Positions 9,504 through 18,600 of a stretch of 64,000 nt of DNA are shown here, one piece after another. A program made the translations under genes and the position numbers. The notes under the pieces are model-generated. The model was not told the DNA's origin. It searched no databases and was given only the letters and a program-made list of their open reading frames with translations. Each line of letters starts with the position of its first letter. Position 1 is the first letter of the stretch. Source of the DNA: Thiobacillus sp. 63-78 (GTDB lineage: Bacteria; Pseudomonadota; Gammaproteobacteria; Burkholderiales; Thiobacillaceae); the NCBI GenBank assembly GCA_001899765.1, contig MKWM01000015.1, positions 21,320-85,319 of the forward strand. The letters run 5' to 3'.

Positions 9504-10159
9504 GCCCGCCCGATATCCACACCATCCTGGTCGTCGACGACCACCCCCTCTTCCGCAAGGGAGTGATTCAGCTGATTCAGGCCGCGCCCGAATTCCGCTT
9601 TGTCGGCGAAGCGCCCAGCGGCAGGGAAGGCATCCAGCTTGCACTGGGCCTGCATCCCGACATGATCCTGCTCGATCTCAACATGAAGGACATGAGCGGC
9701 ATCGACGTGCTGAAGGCGATCAAGGATGAAGGGCTCGATTCGCGCGTCATCATGCTCACTGTGTCGGATCAGGCGGAAGATCTGATGGCCGCGTTGCAGG
9801 CAGGGGCCGACGGCTATCTGCTGAAGGACATGGAACCGGAAGACCTGATGCGGCAACTGGCCGACGCCGCACACGGCAAGATCACCATCAGCGAACGGCT
9901 GACCCAGCTGCTGGTCGCCTCGCTGCGCGAAAAGAGCCGTCCCGCAAACCTGACCGAAGCCGGCCTGACCGAGCAGGAGCATCGCATCCTGGATCAGCTG
10001 GTCGATGGCAAGAGCAACAAGCTGATTGCCCGCGAGATGAACATCGCCGAGGGCACGGTGAAAGTCCACGTCAAGCATCTGCTGAAGAAGCTCAACCTGC
10101 GTTCGCGGGTGGAAGCGGCCGTGTGGGCCGATCGCTGCCGCCGGCAGGTCAAATCCTGA
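9500..10159 (+). CDS. narL: NarL-type response regulator
   Basis: The 219-residue protein has a receiver domain (acidic pocket VVDDH about 11-15, phospho-acceptor D59 in LLDLNM, conserved K109 in GYLLKD). A LuxR/NarL-type helix-turn-helix follows (LTEQEHRILDQL... NIAEGTVKVHVKHLLKKL). It is the partner of the upstream kinase, to which it is coupled by a 4-base overlap. NarL proteins regulate nitrate and nitrite respiratory genes; the direct targets here are inferred from the neighbouring nos operon. Confidence 0.92.
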   Translation: MSPPDIHTILVVDDHPLFRKGVIQLIQAAPEFRFVGEAPSGREGIQLALGLHPDMILLDLNMKDMSGIDVLKAIKDEGLDSRVIMLTVSDQAEDLMAALQAGADGYLLKDMEPEDLMRQLADAAHGKITISERLTQLLVASLREKSRPANLTEAGLTEQEHRILDQLVDGKSNKLIAREMNIAEGTVKVHVKHLLKKLNLRSRVEAAVWADRCRRQVKS

Positions 10160-10599
10160 CGGCGAATTTCCGGGTTCTGTGGTCAGTTTGGCTGAAGCGA
10201 GTCTGCCACATTGACAGGTACATATTGATCCGGCGAAGGGATATTTGAAGCCTGTTCGCACTTGGGCTGCTGAAGGGCAACGGATGCACTGGACTCCGGA
10301 CGCGGCTTGTCGAAATACTTTACAGTTTCTTGCGCTTCTCGGTTCGTCCCGGGGACGAGCCCTGAAAACATTGGCATTGAGCGGATTCCCATCATCAGGT
10401 TCATTTCTTGCTTATGATGGCTCTGGCTGGTTTGCTACAACGATTCGATACATTGCGGCGCTGCCGGCCTGTTTTGGCAGCGTGCCGACATCGGCTGACA
10501 GCGGGGAAAAATTGAGGACAAGCGCCGCGGATAGCCGGATCATCAGGACATGAGAATTTCGCGATCGATCAATAAAACGCGGCTCGCCAATCCCGACCG
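10160..10599. other. 440-base intergenic region, no confident gene
   Basis: This stretch separates narL from the carbamoyltransferase operon and probably holds that operon's promoter. No intrinsic terminator is obvious after narL. A minus-strand open frame (10183-10404, 73 codons) has a poor ribosome binding site and no recognisable similarity, so I do not call it a gene. AT-rich patches occur near 10200-10250 and 10540-10580. Confidence 0.5.
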
Positions 10600-12444
10600 A
10601 TGACCACCATTCTTGGAATTTCCTCCTACTACCATGACAGCGCGGCGGCCCTGTTGCGCGATGGCGAAATCATTGCTGTCGCCCAGGAAGAGCGCTTCAG
10701 CCGCAAGAAACACGATGCCCGTTTTCCGCTTCATGCCGTTCGCTACTGTCTGCGGGAAGCAGGAATCGGCCTGGGCGATGTCCAGTATCTGGTTTTTTAC
10801 GACAAGCCGCTGGTCAAGTTCGAGCGTCTGCTGGAAACCTATCTGGCCTATGCGCCCAAGGGTTTCCGCTCGTTTCTTGCCGCGATGCCCATATGGCTGA
10901 AGGAGAAGCTCTACCTCAAGCATCAGCTGCGCAAGGAATTCTCCGAACTTTCCGGCATCAAGGAATCCCGGCTTCCACCGCTGCTATTTTCGGAGCATCA
11001 CCAGTCGCATGCCGCTTCAGCCTTTTTCCCCAGCCCCTATGAAAAGGCGGCGGTGCTGTGCCTGGATGGCGTGGGGGAATGGTCGACGACGACAGCGTGG
11101 CATGGCGAATCCAACGACCTGACCCCCTTGTGGGAGATCGACTTTCCGCACTCTCTTGGCTTGCTCTACTCGGCTTTCACGTATTACACGGGTTTCAAGG
11201 TCAACTCGGGAGAATACAAGGTCATGGGGCTGGCCCCTTATGGCGAGCCGAAGTATGTCGACCTTATCTTCAAACACCTGATCGACTTGAAGGAGGATGG
11301 CACTTTCCGCCTCGACATGTCCTACTTCAACTATGCAACCGGGCTCACCATGACCAACGACAAGTTCGACGCGCTGTTCGGCATGCCGCGACGCAAGCCC
11401 GAGTCGCCGTTGTCGCAGGCGCATATGGACCTTGCACGCTCGGTGCAGGAGGCGACCGAGGAAATCGTTTTACGACTGGCCCGCACGGTACGGAAGGAGA
11501 CTGGAGAAGACTATCTGTGTCTCGCGGGCGGCGTGGCACTCAATTGCGTGGCCAACGGCCGCATACTGCGCGAAGGGCCGTTCAAGGACATATGGATTCA
11601 GCCTGCCGCCGGAGACGCCGGCGGTGCGCTGGGGGCCGCACTGGCGGTATGGTACCAGTATCTGGACAAACCCCGTACGCCAGATGGCGGCCTCGACGGC
11701 ATGAAGGGAAGCTACCTGGGCCCGCGGTTTGAGGATTCCGAGATCGCGGACTTTCTCGACTCGGTGGGCGCACAATACCGGCGAGTGGAGGACGCCGACC
11801 TGTATCCGGAGCTGGCCGGGATCCTCGATGGCGAGAACGTGGTCGGCTGGTTTCAGGGCCGCATGGAGTTCGGACCCCGCGCGCTGGGCGGACGTTCGAT
11901 CATCGGCGATCCCCGCAGCCGCAGGATGCAGTCGGTGATGAATCTCAAGATCAAGTACCGGGAGTCCTTCCGCCCCTTCGCGCCCTCGGTGCTTGCCGAG
12001 CGCGTGGGCAGGTACTTCGAGCACGACCGGCCCAGCCCCTACATGCTGATCGTCGCGCCGCTGCGCGAGGAACATCGCATCGCGATGACCGGGGAAGAGC
12101 AGAAACTCTTCGGCATAGAAAAACTCAACGTGCCACGTTCAGTGCTTCCCGCCATCACCCACGTAGACTATTCGGCACGTATCCAGACCGTGCACAGGGA
12201 AACCAACCCCCGCTACCACAAGCTGATCGAGGCCTTCGAACAGCGCACGGGCTGCCCCGTCCTGGTGAACACCTCGTTCAACGTGCGTGGCGAGCCTATT
12301 GTCGGCTCGCCGGAAGATGCCTATCGCTGCTTCATGAGAACGGAAATGGACTATCTGGTCATCGAGAACTTCATTCTTGCCAAACCGGACCAGCCGACCC
12401 TACCCAGGGATGAATCGTGGATGCAGGAATTCGAACTGGACTGA
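10600..12444 (+). CDS. NodU/CmcH-family carbamoyltransferase
   Basis: The 614-residue protein opens with ILGISSYYHDSAAALLRDG, typical of the family that transfers a carbamoyl group from carbamoyl phosphate to a hydroxyl of a sugar or secondary metabolite. Diagnostic parts include the N-terminal kinase-like domain with EHHQSHAASAFFPSPYE and LCLDGVGEWS, the glycine-rich CLAGGVALNCVANG, and the C-terminal YrdC-like carbamoyltransferase domain with FGPRALGGRSI and CPVLVNTSFNVRGEPI. It leads an operon with SxtJ- and SxtK-like proteins and an SGNH hydrolase, the next start being 3 bases after its stop. The acceptor is unknown. A ribosome binding site at 10600 is weak. Confidence 0.9.
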   Translation: MTTILGISSYYHDSAAALLRDGEIIAVAQEERFSRKKHDARFPLHAVRYCLREAGIGLGDVQYLVFYDKPLVKFERLLETYLAYAPKGFRSFLAAMPIWLKEKLYLKHQLRKEFSELSGIKESRLPPLLFSEHHQSHAASAFFPSPYEKAAVLCLDGVGEWSTTTAWHGESNDLTPLWEIDFPHSLGLLYSAFTYYTGFKVNSGEYKVMGLAPYGEPKYVDLIFKHLIDLKEDGTFRLDMSYFNYATGLTMTNDKFDALFGMPRRKPESPLSQAHMDLARSVQEATEEIVLRLARTVRKETGEDYLCLAGGVALNCVANGRILREGPFKDIWIQPAAGDAGGALGAALAVWYQYLDKPRTPDGGLDGMKGSYLGPRFEDSEIADFLDSVGAQYRRVEDADLYPELAGILDGENVVGWFQGRMEFGPRALGGRSIIGDPRSRRMQSVMNLKIKYRESFRPFAPSVLAERVGRYFEHDRPSPYMLIVAPLREEHRIAMTGEEQKLFGIEKLNVPRSVLPAITHVDYSARIQTVHRETNPRYHKLIEAFEQRTGCPVLVNTSFNVRGEPIVGSPEDAYRCFMRTEMDYLVIENFILAKPDQPTLPRDESWMQEFELD

Positions 12445-12446
12445 CC

Positions 12447-12854
12447 ATGAGCGGCCACGACATCTCCAGGCTTGGTCGGGCCGAACTGCGCCAATTCGGC
12501 CTGACCACCGGCGCCATCGTTGCATGCCTGTTCGGCCTGATCCTGCCCTGGCTGCTCGGCCGCCCCGTGCCTGTCTGGCCCTGGGTGCTGTTCGCCGTCC
12601 TGGGACTTGCCGCGCTGGCCGCGCCTGGCATCCTGCGCCCGGTCTACCGTGGCTGGATGAAATTCGGCGCTGTATTGGGCGCCGTCAACACACGCGTCAT
12701 TCTGGGCGTGTTTTTCTTCCTGATCCTGTTTCCGGTGGGGCTCATGCGCAGGCTGTTCGGATCCGACCCGATGCGACGCAGGTTCGAAGACGGTGCGACC
12801 TACCGCATTCCAAGCGTGAAACACTCCCCCAAACATCTGGAGAGACCTTTCTGA
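12447..12854 (+). CDS. SxtJ-like membrane protein
   Basis: This 135-residue protein has three or four hydrophobic segments (about 19-35, 40-60, 78-98). Its sequence pattern (ELRQFGLTTGAI near the start, then PVYRGWMKF and VLGVFFFLIL-like runs) fits the SxtJ family, named from the saxitoxin cluster, where it sits beside a carbamoyltransferase and SxtK. The molecular role is unknown. The next start overlaps its stop (ATGA). Confidence 0.72.
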   Translation: MSGHDISRLGRAELRQFGLTTGAIVACLFGLILPWLLGRPVPVWPWVLFAVLGLAALAAPGILRPVYRGWMKFGAVLGAVNTRVILGVFFFLILFPVGLMRRLFGSDPMRRRFEDGATYRIPSVKHSPKHLERPF

Positions 12855-13006
12855 TGCTCGATATCCTTAACGACCTGTGGGCGTTCATGAAGGAACGCAA
12901 GAAATTCTGGCTGGCTCCGATCATCGTCGTCCTGCTGTTGCTGGGCGGGCTTGTTGTGCTGAGTCAGGGTTCCGCCATTGCGCCGTTCATTTACACCTTG
13001 TTCTGA
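12854..13006 (+). CDS. SxtK-like small membrane protein (DUF5989)
   Basis: A 50-residue protein: a short amphipathic N-terminus (MLDILNDLWAFMKERKKFWL), one transmembrane helix (PIIVVLLLLGGLVVL), and a C-terminus ending in APFIYTLF. This layout and length match DUF5989/SxtK proteins, which sit between SxtJ and downstream genes in many carbamoyltransferase clusters. It overlaps the SxtJ stop by 4 bases, so the genes are co-translated. It is easily missed by gene finders because of its size. Confidence 0.75.
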   Translation: MLDILNDLWAFMKERKKFWLAPIIVVLLLLGGLVVLSQGSAIAPFIYTLF

Positions 13007-13055
13007 TTCGCCCAGGGAGACGGATGGCCGTCGTCCCCATGAATCAAACCGGACC

Positions 13056-14231
13056 ATGTCGAACACGCACAGAAGTAAATCCAGGACCGTTGTTTTCAGT
13101 CTGGTTCCGCTGATCTTCATACTGGTCATTCTGGAGATTGCCGGTCGGATTCTCTATCCGTTCGATCCGGATGGGCGGGCCATGGTCATGGCTCGACGCG
13201 ATCCCCGACTCAATCTTTCGTATTTCTCACAGGGGACGGATGCAAAAGCCATTCTCTTTGACATGTATCGCATGGACAAGCGATATCTTCCTTTTCTCGG
13301 CTATCTGGGCGCACCGAACAGCAGGTTGCCGACGATCAGCACCAATGCACTGGGCTTTCGGGACAGGGCAATCGCGCCGCGTCAGCCAAAGGAATTCCGG
13401 GTGCTGCTGCTGGGTGGTTCAACCGCCTGGGGCCTTGGCGCGTCATCGAACGACCATACCATCAGTGCAAACCTGGAACGTACCCTGAACCAGCGTGGCG
13501 ATGGCATTCGTTACCGCGTGATGAACGCGGCGTACCTGGGGTACATCGCACGTCAGGAAATGACTGTATTGACAGGATTCATGGAAGATTTCGACCCGGA
13601 CCTCGTCGTCAGCCTGACCGGCTACAACGACTTGACCACGATGATTCATGGAACGGGAGAAATTTTCGACCGGCCGGAGACACGCGAACTTGGTGAAGCG
13701 GTGACCCGGGTATTGCGACCGATGAACACGACCACGGCGTTGCGCAAGGTGGCCGGCAGCCTTGGGATCTGGCGTCTTGTGGTCTATTTCCGGGAAGTAC
13801 GGCAGGTGTCCGCTCCCAAGGCTGGTGAATACGCGTTCGATCAGGCGAGCTCGGACAAGTGGGTGCCGCGAGTGGCCGAAATGTACAAAATCATGGCCCG
13901 CTTCTCCGGGGATCACGGTCGACGCTATGTAATCGCGCTGCAGCCGGATATCGAAACCACGCGCAAACGAATGGGTGCCGAGGAAGCGAAACTTCGTTCG
14001 GCGGCGCGCACCGGAAGCACCGGGTTCGCTGCAGCCTATGCGTCCTATCGACGCAATCTGGCAGCAGCTCTGGGTGCGACGGACGACGCGCAGTTCATCG
14101 ACCTGGGCGGCGCCTTCGATGCCGTGAGCGAGCCGGTCTTCATAGACGGCTGCCACCTTACGGATCGCGGCTACGCGCATCTTGCCGAGGTGCTCGCGGA
14201 CAGGATCTCCTGGCCCGCTGGGGGCTCCTGA
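13056..14231 (+). CDS. Membrane-anchored SGNH/GDSL-family hydrolase
   Basis: The 391-residue protein has one N-terminal anchor helix (about 11-30), placing the catalytic domain outside the cytoplasm. SGNH blocks are visible: LLLGGSTAWGLG (nucleophile Ser), the oxyanion Asn of GYND, and the DGCHLTDRGY block with the Asp-x-x-His pair. Such enzymes remove or transfer acyl groups on polysaccharides. The gene lies 49 bases after the SxtK-like gene and is likely the last in that operon, suggesting extracytoplasmic processing of the carbamoylated product. The substrate is unknown. Confidence 0.82.
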   Translation: MSNTHRSKSRTVVFSLVPLIFILVILEIAGRILYPFDPDGRAMVMARRDPRLNLSYFSQGTDAKAILFDMYRMDKRYLPFLGYLGAPNSRLPTISTNALGFRDRAIAPRQPKEFRVLLLGGSTAWGLGASSNDHTISANLERTLNQRGDGIRYRVMNAAYLGYIARQEMTVLTGFMEDFDPDLVVSLTGYNDLTTMIHGTGEIFDRPETRELGEAVTRVLRPMNTTTALRKVAGSLGIWRLVVYFREVRQVSAPKAGEYAFDQASSDKWVPRVAEMYKIMARFSGDHGRRYVIALQPDIETTRKRMGAEEAKLRSAARTGSTGFAAAYASYRRNLAAALGATDDAQFIDLGGAFDAVSEPVFIDGCHLTDRGYAHLAEVLADRISWPAGGS

Positions 14232-14242
14232 ATCCGTTCGGC

Positions 14243-14401
14243 AGGGGCCGCAGCCAGTGCTTGCCAGCGGGCCAGCACTTGCATCGCCGTGGCGGAGGCG
14301 GCCACGGCGCCGATGCGGCCTTCGCATGCCAGGGAATACGGGTCGTATCCCAGCATTTCGCATACCGATACCTTGTCGTAAAGGAGCAGGGCGGATGACC
14401 C
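14243..14401 (-). pseudogene. Remnant of an AIR-synthase/HypE-like C-terminus
   Basis: The minus-strand reading frame directly after the stop of the DUF302 gene encodes about 53 residues including CEMLGYDPYSLACEGRIGAV. This resembles the C-terminal region of the HypE/PurM-like AIR synthase superfamily (pattern LG-DP-x-x-A-EG-x-x). There is no start codon, and none of the ATP-binding N-terminus is present in the window. It is best read as the tail of a deleted gene. Similarity is judged by eye only. Confidence 0.45.
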
Positions 14402-14413
14402 CGAACGCCTGAA

Positions 14414-14806
14414 TCAGGCCTGGCCGAGGACGCCTCGAACAAGATGTTCCGCAGGCTGGATATTGGACGTCAGTTCAGGCGACAGCGCGTGCCGCCGAAT
14501 GATCTCGGATGCCGAAACGAACATCACGACCGTCGTGCCGGGTCGGGATTCGCACACCAGGACTTTCAATGGAAGATCGAGGCCGACTTCCGGATTGGCA
14601 AGCATCAGCGGCGTGCCCGATTTGGGATTGCCGAAGATCACCAGCGTCGTGGGAGGCATCGACAGGCCAGCCGCCCGGGCCTCGGCCTGCTGGTCAATTG
14701 TCGCGAAGACCCGGATGTTTTTTTCGGCGAACGCATCGAGCAGTCGTTGCACGGTCCCGCTGAACGAGTATGGACTTTCAAGTTTGACGATGCCGGGTGA
14801 TGTCAT
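14414..14806 (-). CDS. DUF302 domain protein
   Basis: The 130-residue protein matches the DUF302 pattern: a ferredoxin-like small domain with TVQRLLDAFAEKNIRVFATI, then TLVIFGNPKSGTPLM and LDLPLKVLVCE. Members bind small ligands or act in sulfur and redox contexts, but the function is not established. The start overlaps the stop of the upstream gene by 4 bases, so the two form an operon. Confidence 0.85.
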   Translation of the reverse strand: MTSPGIVKLESPYSFSGTVQRLLDAFAEKNIRVFATIDQQAEARAAGLSMPPTTLVIFGNPKSGTPLMLANPEVGLDLPLKVLVCESRPGTTVVMFVSASEIIRRHALSPELTSNIQPAEHLVRGVLGQA

Positions 14807-15414
14807 GGGTTTTGACGCACAAGGTGGTTGGTATCGGTGTGGTGGAGGAGTCCGCGGCCCTTGATCTCAAGCTGCGTGTCCTGCTCGTAATCGAGACTGC
14901 CGTCGCCGCCCAGCCTGAGCTTGAGGAGGTAGCGCACGACCTTGAAGTTCTCGACCAGGTAGGGGTTCTGGCAAATGCCGTAGACCTCCGGCCCCGCTTC
15001 CGCCACCAGCTCAAAACTCGTCGCATCAGGTTCTGCCATCCCGCCGGCGTTGATGACGATGCCGCGCGGGACGGCAAACGAATTCAGTACCATTTTGCTG
15101 GCGGGATCCCAAATCCAGTAACCTCTTTGCCCATGGAATGCTTCCCCGGCGATCTTGCCCGCCGTGGACGGGCTTCCCCGCCAGGCACTCGTATCGCAGA
15201 CCAGCTGCCGGAGTTTCTGGTCATGGTTCGTGACTGCGGGGTTGACCGGCTCGAACACCCAGCGTTCGTGATACTGTTTTTCGGTATCGGTCTTCATCCG
15301 GTCGGGAAAACCGGGGGAGATGTCGGTGCCGCGACTTCCTTCCCAGACCCCTATCAGACCGGCCAGAGGCCCAAAACCCGTCATGCTTTCAACATTTTCC
15401 TGCTGGCTACTCAT
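14803..15414 (-). CDS. Nitrobindin/FABP-like beta-barrel protein
   Basis: Translation from the ATG at 15414 (preceded by AGAAGGA) gives 203 residues. The opening GPLAGLIGVWEGSRGTD and the alternating beta-strand pattern match the nitrobindin-like (THAP4 C-terminal, DUF1794-related) barrel family, some members of which bind heme and nitric oxide. I do not see enough to say whether this one binds heme. It is co-transcribed with the DUF302 gene. A role in handling reactive nitrogen species would suit the denitrifying context but is inference. Confidence 0.65.
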   Translation of the reverse strand: MSSQQENVESMTGFGPLAGLIGVWEGSRGTDISPGFPDRMKTDTEKQYHERWVFEPVNPAVTNHDQKLRQLVCDTSAWRGSPSTAGKIAGEAFHGQRGYWIWDPASKMVLNSFAVPRGIVINAGGMAEPDATSFELVAEAGPEVYGICQNPYLVENFKVVRYLLKLRLGGDGSLDYEQDTQLEIKGRGLLHHTDTNHLVRQNP

Positions 15415-15519
15415 GGCTGTTCCTTCTCGTGACGAGGTGACGTTTTGACAAGATGTCCTGATCACCTGTCTGATTGACTATAGCAAGTCTTCACGGGCGG
15501 GAAGCGGCCCCGGCTGCCC

Positions 15520-16854
15520 TCACCGCATCTGGAACAGTTCCTGATGGAAGCGCTGCGGCGGCAGGCCATGGGCGAGAAAATCCTCGCGCAGCGCCTGACC
15601 GAACCCCGGCGGGCCGCAGAACCAGATGCTGGCCGACTGCCATTCCGGTACGGCGGTCCGGATACGTTCGCCATTCAGTCGCCCATCCTTTGAACCGACC
15701 AGCAGGTGCAGGCGCACGCCCGCGGCGTCGGCATCTGCGCTGAGGCGGTCGATGGCGGCCTGCTCGAAGTCGGCGGTCGGATGAAACAGATCGATCGTCC
15801 TGACGTCCGGCGTGGCGGCGCGCTGTTTCATGCGGGCGATGAACGGCGTGATGCCGATGCCCGCCCCCACCCAGATCTGATGCGGCTGCGCATCCTCGAA
15901 GTCGAAACAGCCGTAAGGGCCTTCCACCGTCACCGGCATGCCGGGCTTCAGATGTTCGCGCAAGCGGGCGGTGTGGTCGCCCAGCGCCTTGGTGATGAAG
16001 ACGATCCGGCGGTCGGCGGGGTTCCAGGCGGAGGCGATGGTATAGGGATGCGCGCTTTCGCCGCGCTCCGCGGTGACGAAGGCGAACTGCCCGGCGGCAT
16101 GGCCGCGCCAGCCGTCCTCCAGCACCACGGCCGTTTCGAGCACGCGCAGCGCGGGGAAGTCGGTCAGCGCCACGACGCTGCCCTGGACCTTGCGGCCGGC
16201 TCCGATCCGGCCCGTCAGGGTCAGCAGCGCGGCCACGCTGCCGCCCAGCAGCAAGGCCGCCAGCAGCCAGCCGAGCGGCTGCGACCAGTACTCCACCTTG
16301 ATGAGCACGGCAGAATGATAGGCCAGGGCAAGATAGGCGAGCGCGATCCATTGGTGGGTCTTGACGAACCAGTGGTAGGGAAAGCGCTTGACCAGGGCCA
16401 GCACGATCAGCACGGCGCTGGCGTAGAACGCCCATTCGCCGACGGATTCGGCAAACCCCCGCTGGCTGCGCAGCCAGCTTTCCAGGGTGCCGAGCGTTTC
16501 CTCCGCGCCCGGCGTTCTCGCGGGTTTTTCCAGCCAGCCCCAACCGACCATCCATTTGGTGCCTTGCCCCCACCACCAGTGAACAGTGGCGACCGCCAGC
16601 GCCGCGATGCCCAGCCACTTGTGCAGGCGGTACATCTTGTCCAGCCCGTCCAGATGCGGTTCCAGCCATTTCGGGCGCAACGCCAGCAGCATGGCCGTGC
16701 TCATCAGGCCGATGCCGATCGTCCCGCTGTACTGCATGAACACGGTGCGAAATGAAAAATAGGTGAACGGCTCGGGGGCCAGCGTATCGGCGGCCAGCCA
16801 TAACACGGTCAGCAGCAGCGGTACCGCCAGAAGGGAAAGCTTGATGCGTTTCAT
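15520..16854 (-). CDS. Ferric-reductase-like transmembrane flavoprotein (NADPH oxidase family)
   Basis: This 444-residue protein has an N-terminal anchor, a six-helix ferric-reductase-like heme domain (about 1-215, with histidines in LHKWLGI, VHWWW, THQWIAL and YHSAVL), then a FAD domain (HPYTIASAW) and an NAD(P)H domain (GAGIGITPFIARM and WFCGPPGFG). It would move electrons from cytoplasmic NAD(P)H across the inner membrane to a metal or oxygen acceptor. The ATG at 16854 precedes the first membrane segment; the open frame extends further upstream without protein-like sequence. It appears monocistronic. Confidence 0.85.
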   Translation of the reverse strand: MKRIKLSLLAVPLLLTVLWLAADTLAPEPFTYFSFRTVFMQYSGTIGIGLMSTAMLLALRPKWLEPHLDGLDKMYRLHKWLGIAALAVATVHWWWGQGTKWMVGWGWLEKPARTPGAEETLGTLESWLRSQRGFAESVGEWAFYASAVLIVLALVKRFPYHWFVKTHQWIALAYLALAYHSAVLIKVEYWSQPLGWLLAALLLGGSVAALLTLTGRIGAGRKVQGSVVALTDFPALRVLETAVVLEDGWRGHAAGQFAFVTAERGESAHPYTIASAWNPADRRIVFITKALGDHTARLREHLKPGMPVTVEGPYGCFDFEDAQPHQIWVGAGIGITPFIARMKQRAATPDVRTIDLFHPTADFEQAAIDRLSADADAAGVRLHLLVGSKDGRLNGERIRTAVPEWQSASIWFCGPPGFGQALREDFLAHGLPPQRFHQELFQMR

Positions 16855-16987
16855 GGATGCGTTCCAATGCGATTTCGTATGAGGCCCAAGGTTGTGGCTG
16901 GCCGACGCACGCAGGGAGCGGAGGCGATGCAGCGCATCAGGGTGGGCCGCGGGTTCGACCCGGCCGGGCCGGATGTCGGGTCCGGGC

Positions 16988-17332
16988 TCACTCCTGCCTG
17001 ACGATGTCGACCGAGATTTCCACCGCGGGAATGGTCCCTCTGTTCTCAAGCCAGTGGGTCGTGTTCCTGTCCTCCGGCCAGCCCGCTCCGGGTCCATAGT
17101 CCGTCGCGACGCCATTTCGATGGTCAGTGATCGTTCCTTGCAGGATATAGACGGTGCCCGGTCGGTCTTGATGGGTGTGAATCGGGCCGAAGACGCCCCC
17201 AGGGTCGAGGGTCACTCTGCGCATGCGAAGCTGGCGCCCTGTCATGCCCTCGATCTCGGGGCCAAGGTCAACCGCTGCGAGTAACTCCACCGTCACGCCT
17301 TGCGTCTCGGGCGCAAGCTGCTCGTCGCTCAT
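16988..17332 (-). CDS. Cupin-domain protein
   Basis: This 114-residue protein has the two cupin motifs: motif 1 G-x-x-x-x-x-HTHQDRPGTVYILQG and motif 2 containing GPGAGWPEDRNTTHWLEN. The three histidines and glutamine/glutamate positions would bind a metal ion. Its substrate is unknown and no neighbouring gene defines one. Confidence 0.8.
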   Translation of the reverse strand: MSDEQLAPETQGVTVELLAAVDLGPEIEGMTGRQLRMRRVTLDPGGVFGPIHTHQDRPGTVYILQGTITDHRNGVATDYGPGAGWPEDRNTTHWLENRGTIPAVEISVDIVRQE

Positions 17333-17439
17333 CGTGTTCTCCTCTCCGCACTTCCCGGGTCCAACGCCCCGGCACGGCCGGAGCTGCCGGCGCGAAGCCA
17401 GGACAGGACCAGCCGGCTGGCATCATATCTGATTTGCAC

Positions 17440-18015
17440 TCACGCGCCTGGCGGTAGCACCGTGAGCACGCGCGCCACGAACAAGTGGAGTTCCTTCAGG
17501 TAATTGCGCAGGAACTCCTCGGTCGACGCATCCGTCACTTCCCCGTTTTCCGTGATCAGGCCTGGCTTGAACTGGATATAGGCCTCGAGCGTGTTCATCA
17601 GCGGCGAGTTGCAGAAGCACAGCACGCTGCGCAAGTGCTGCTGGGCCACGGCCGTGCCGATTGCGCCTGGCGAGGTGCCGATCACCGCCGAGGGCTTGCG
17701 CGAAAACGAATTGGTCCCCCACGGCCGACTGGCCCAATCGATGGCATTTTTCAATGCGCCCGGAATCGAGCGGTTGTATTCGGGAGTGACGAACAGGATT
17801 GCGTCGACATTGGCGATCGCCTGCTTGAAAGCCTTTGCAACGGGCGGAAAATCCGCATCGTAGTCGTAACTGTAGAGGGGAAGCTCGCGAATCGGAATTT
17901 CCACCAGATCCAGCCCGGCATCGGGCGCCAGCCTCGAGAGTGCCCGGGCCAATAGGCGATTGATCGAGCCTTTGGCCAGGCTGCCGACCAGATAGCCAAC
18001 TTTATATGTCTTCAT
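17440..18015 (-). CDS. NADPH-dependent FMN reductase (azoreductase/ChrR-like)
   Basis: The start at 18015 (MKTYKVGYLVGS) follows GGAGA. The 191-residue flavodoxin-like protein has the FMN phosphate loop GSLAKGSINRLLARAL (about 11-26) and the family motif TPEYNRSIPGALKNAIDW. Such enzymes reduce quinones, azo dyes or chromate with NADPH. A longer frame from 18045 adds ten residues without a better ribosome site. Confidence 0.9.
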   Translation of the reverse strand: MKTYKVGYLVGSLAKGSINRLLARALSRLAPDAGLDLVEIPIRELPLYSYDYDADFPPVAKAFKQAIANVDAILFVTPEYNRSIPGALKNAIDWASRPWGTNSFSRKPSAVIGTSPGAIGTAVAQQHLRSVLCFCNSPLMNTLEAYIQFKPGLITENGEVTDASTEEFLRNYLKELHLFVARVLTVLPPGA

Positions 18016-18260
18016 GATTCCATCTCCATCTTGTGCAGGGTGCACATCAATTTTTGGGCGGCTCGACGTGGGAGGGGCGGGGCCGCCGGAACGGCGACGC
18101 CGCGTCGGGAACCTGCCGGCCGCATAGGCAGGCGGCCCCTCTCGATCGAAAGGTTAGACAATGTCGATCCCACAGACAAGGACAGGCACCCGGATCGCGC
18201 GCTTGAGCGGTCTTCGGGCCTGACGCGCCGCTTGCGACACGCGCCTCCCGGCACGCAATG

Positions 18261-18581
18261 TCAGGCCGGCGTCGCAAGCTTGAGTCCGACGATCCCGGCA
18301 ATAATCAGCGCAACGCTGATGAGCCGGGCGGTATTCGCAGGCTCTCCGAGCAGCACGATGCCCAGCACCACGGTCCCGACGGCACCGACCCCCACCCAGA
18401 CGGCGTATGCGGTGCCCACGGGGAGCGACTTCATGGCGATGCCCAGCAACCCGAGACTGATGGCCATCGACAAGAGCGTGCCGACGGTAGGCCACAATCG
18501 GGTGAACCCCTCGGTGTATTTCAATCCGATTGCCCAGCCGACCTCAAACAGTCCCGCGACGGCAAGAATGAACCAGGCCAT
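18261..18581 (-). CDS. gdx: Gdx/SugE guanidinium exporter (SMR family)
   Basis: This 106-residue, four-helix small multidrug resistance protein carries the key glutamate in [14 protein letters not shown]. The segment [20 protein letters not shown] matches the guanidinium-exporting Gdx (formerly SugE) branch rather than EmrE. It acts as an antiparallel dimer that expels guanidinium in exchange for protons. The leader contains a guanidine-II riboswitch (separate entry), which independently supports the guanidinium assignment. Confidence 0.92.
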   Translation of the reverse strand: MAWFILAVAGLFEVGWAIGLKYTEGFTRLWPTVGTLLSMAISLGLLGIAMKSLPVGTAYAVWVGVGAVGTVVLGIVLLGEPANTARLISVALIIAGIVGLKLATPA

Positions 18582-18600
18582 GTTGATCTTTCCAGAATGC

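Noticed and set aside
10183..10404. 73-codon minus-strand frame between narL and the carbamoyltransferase
   Set aside because: Weak start context and no similarity that I can recognise; left as unassigned intergenic.
13056..14231. Acyltransferase or alginate-modifying AlgJ/AlgX protein
   Set aside because: It has SGNH blocks but not the AlgJ/X signature sequences, and no alginate genes are nearby.
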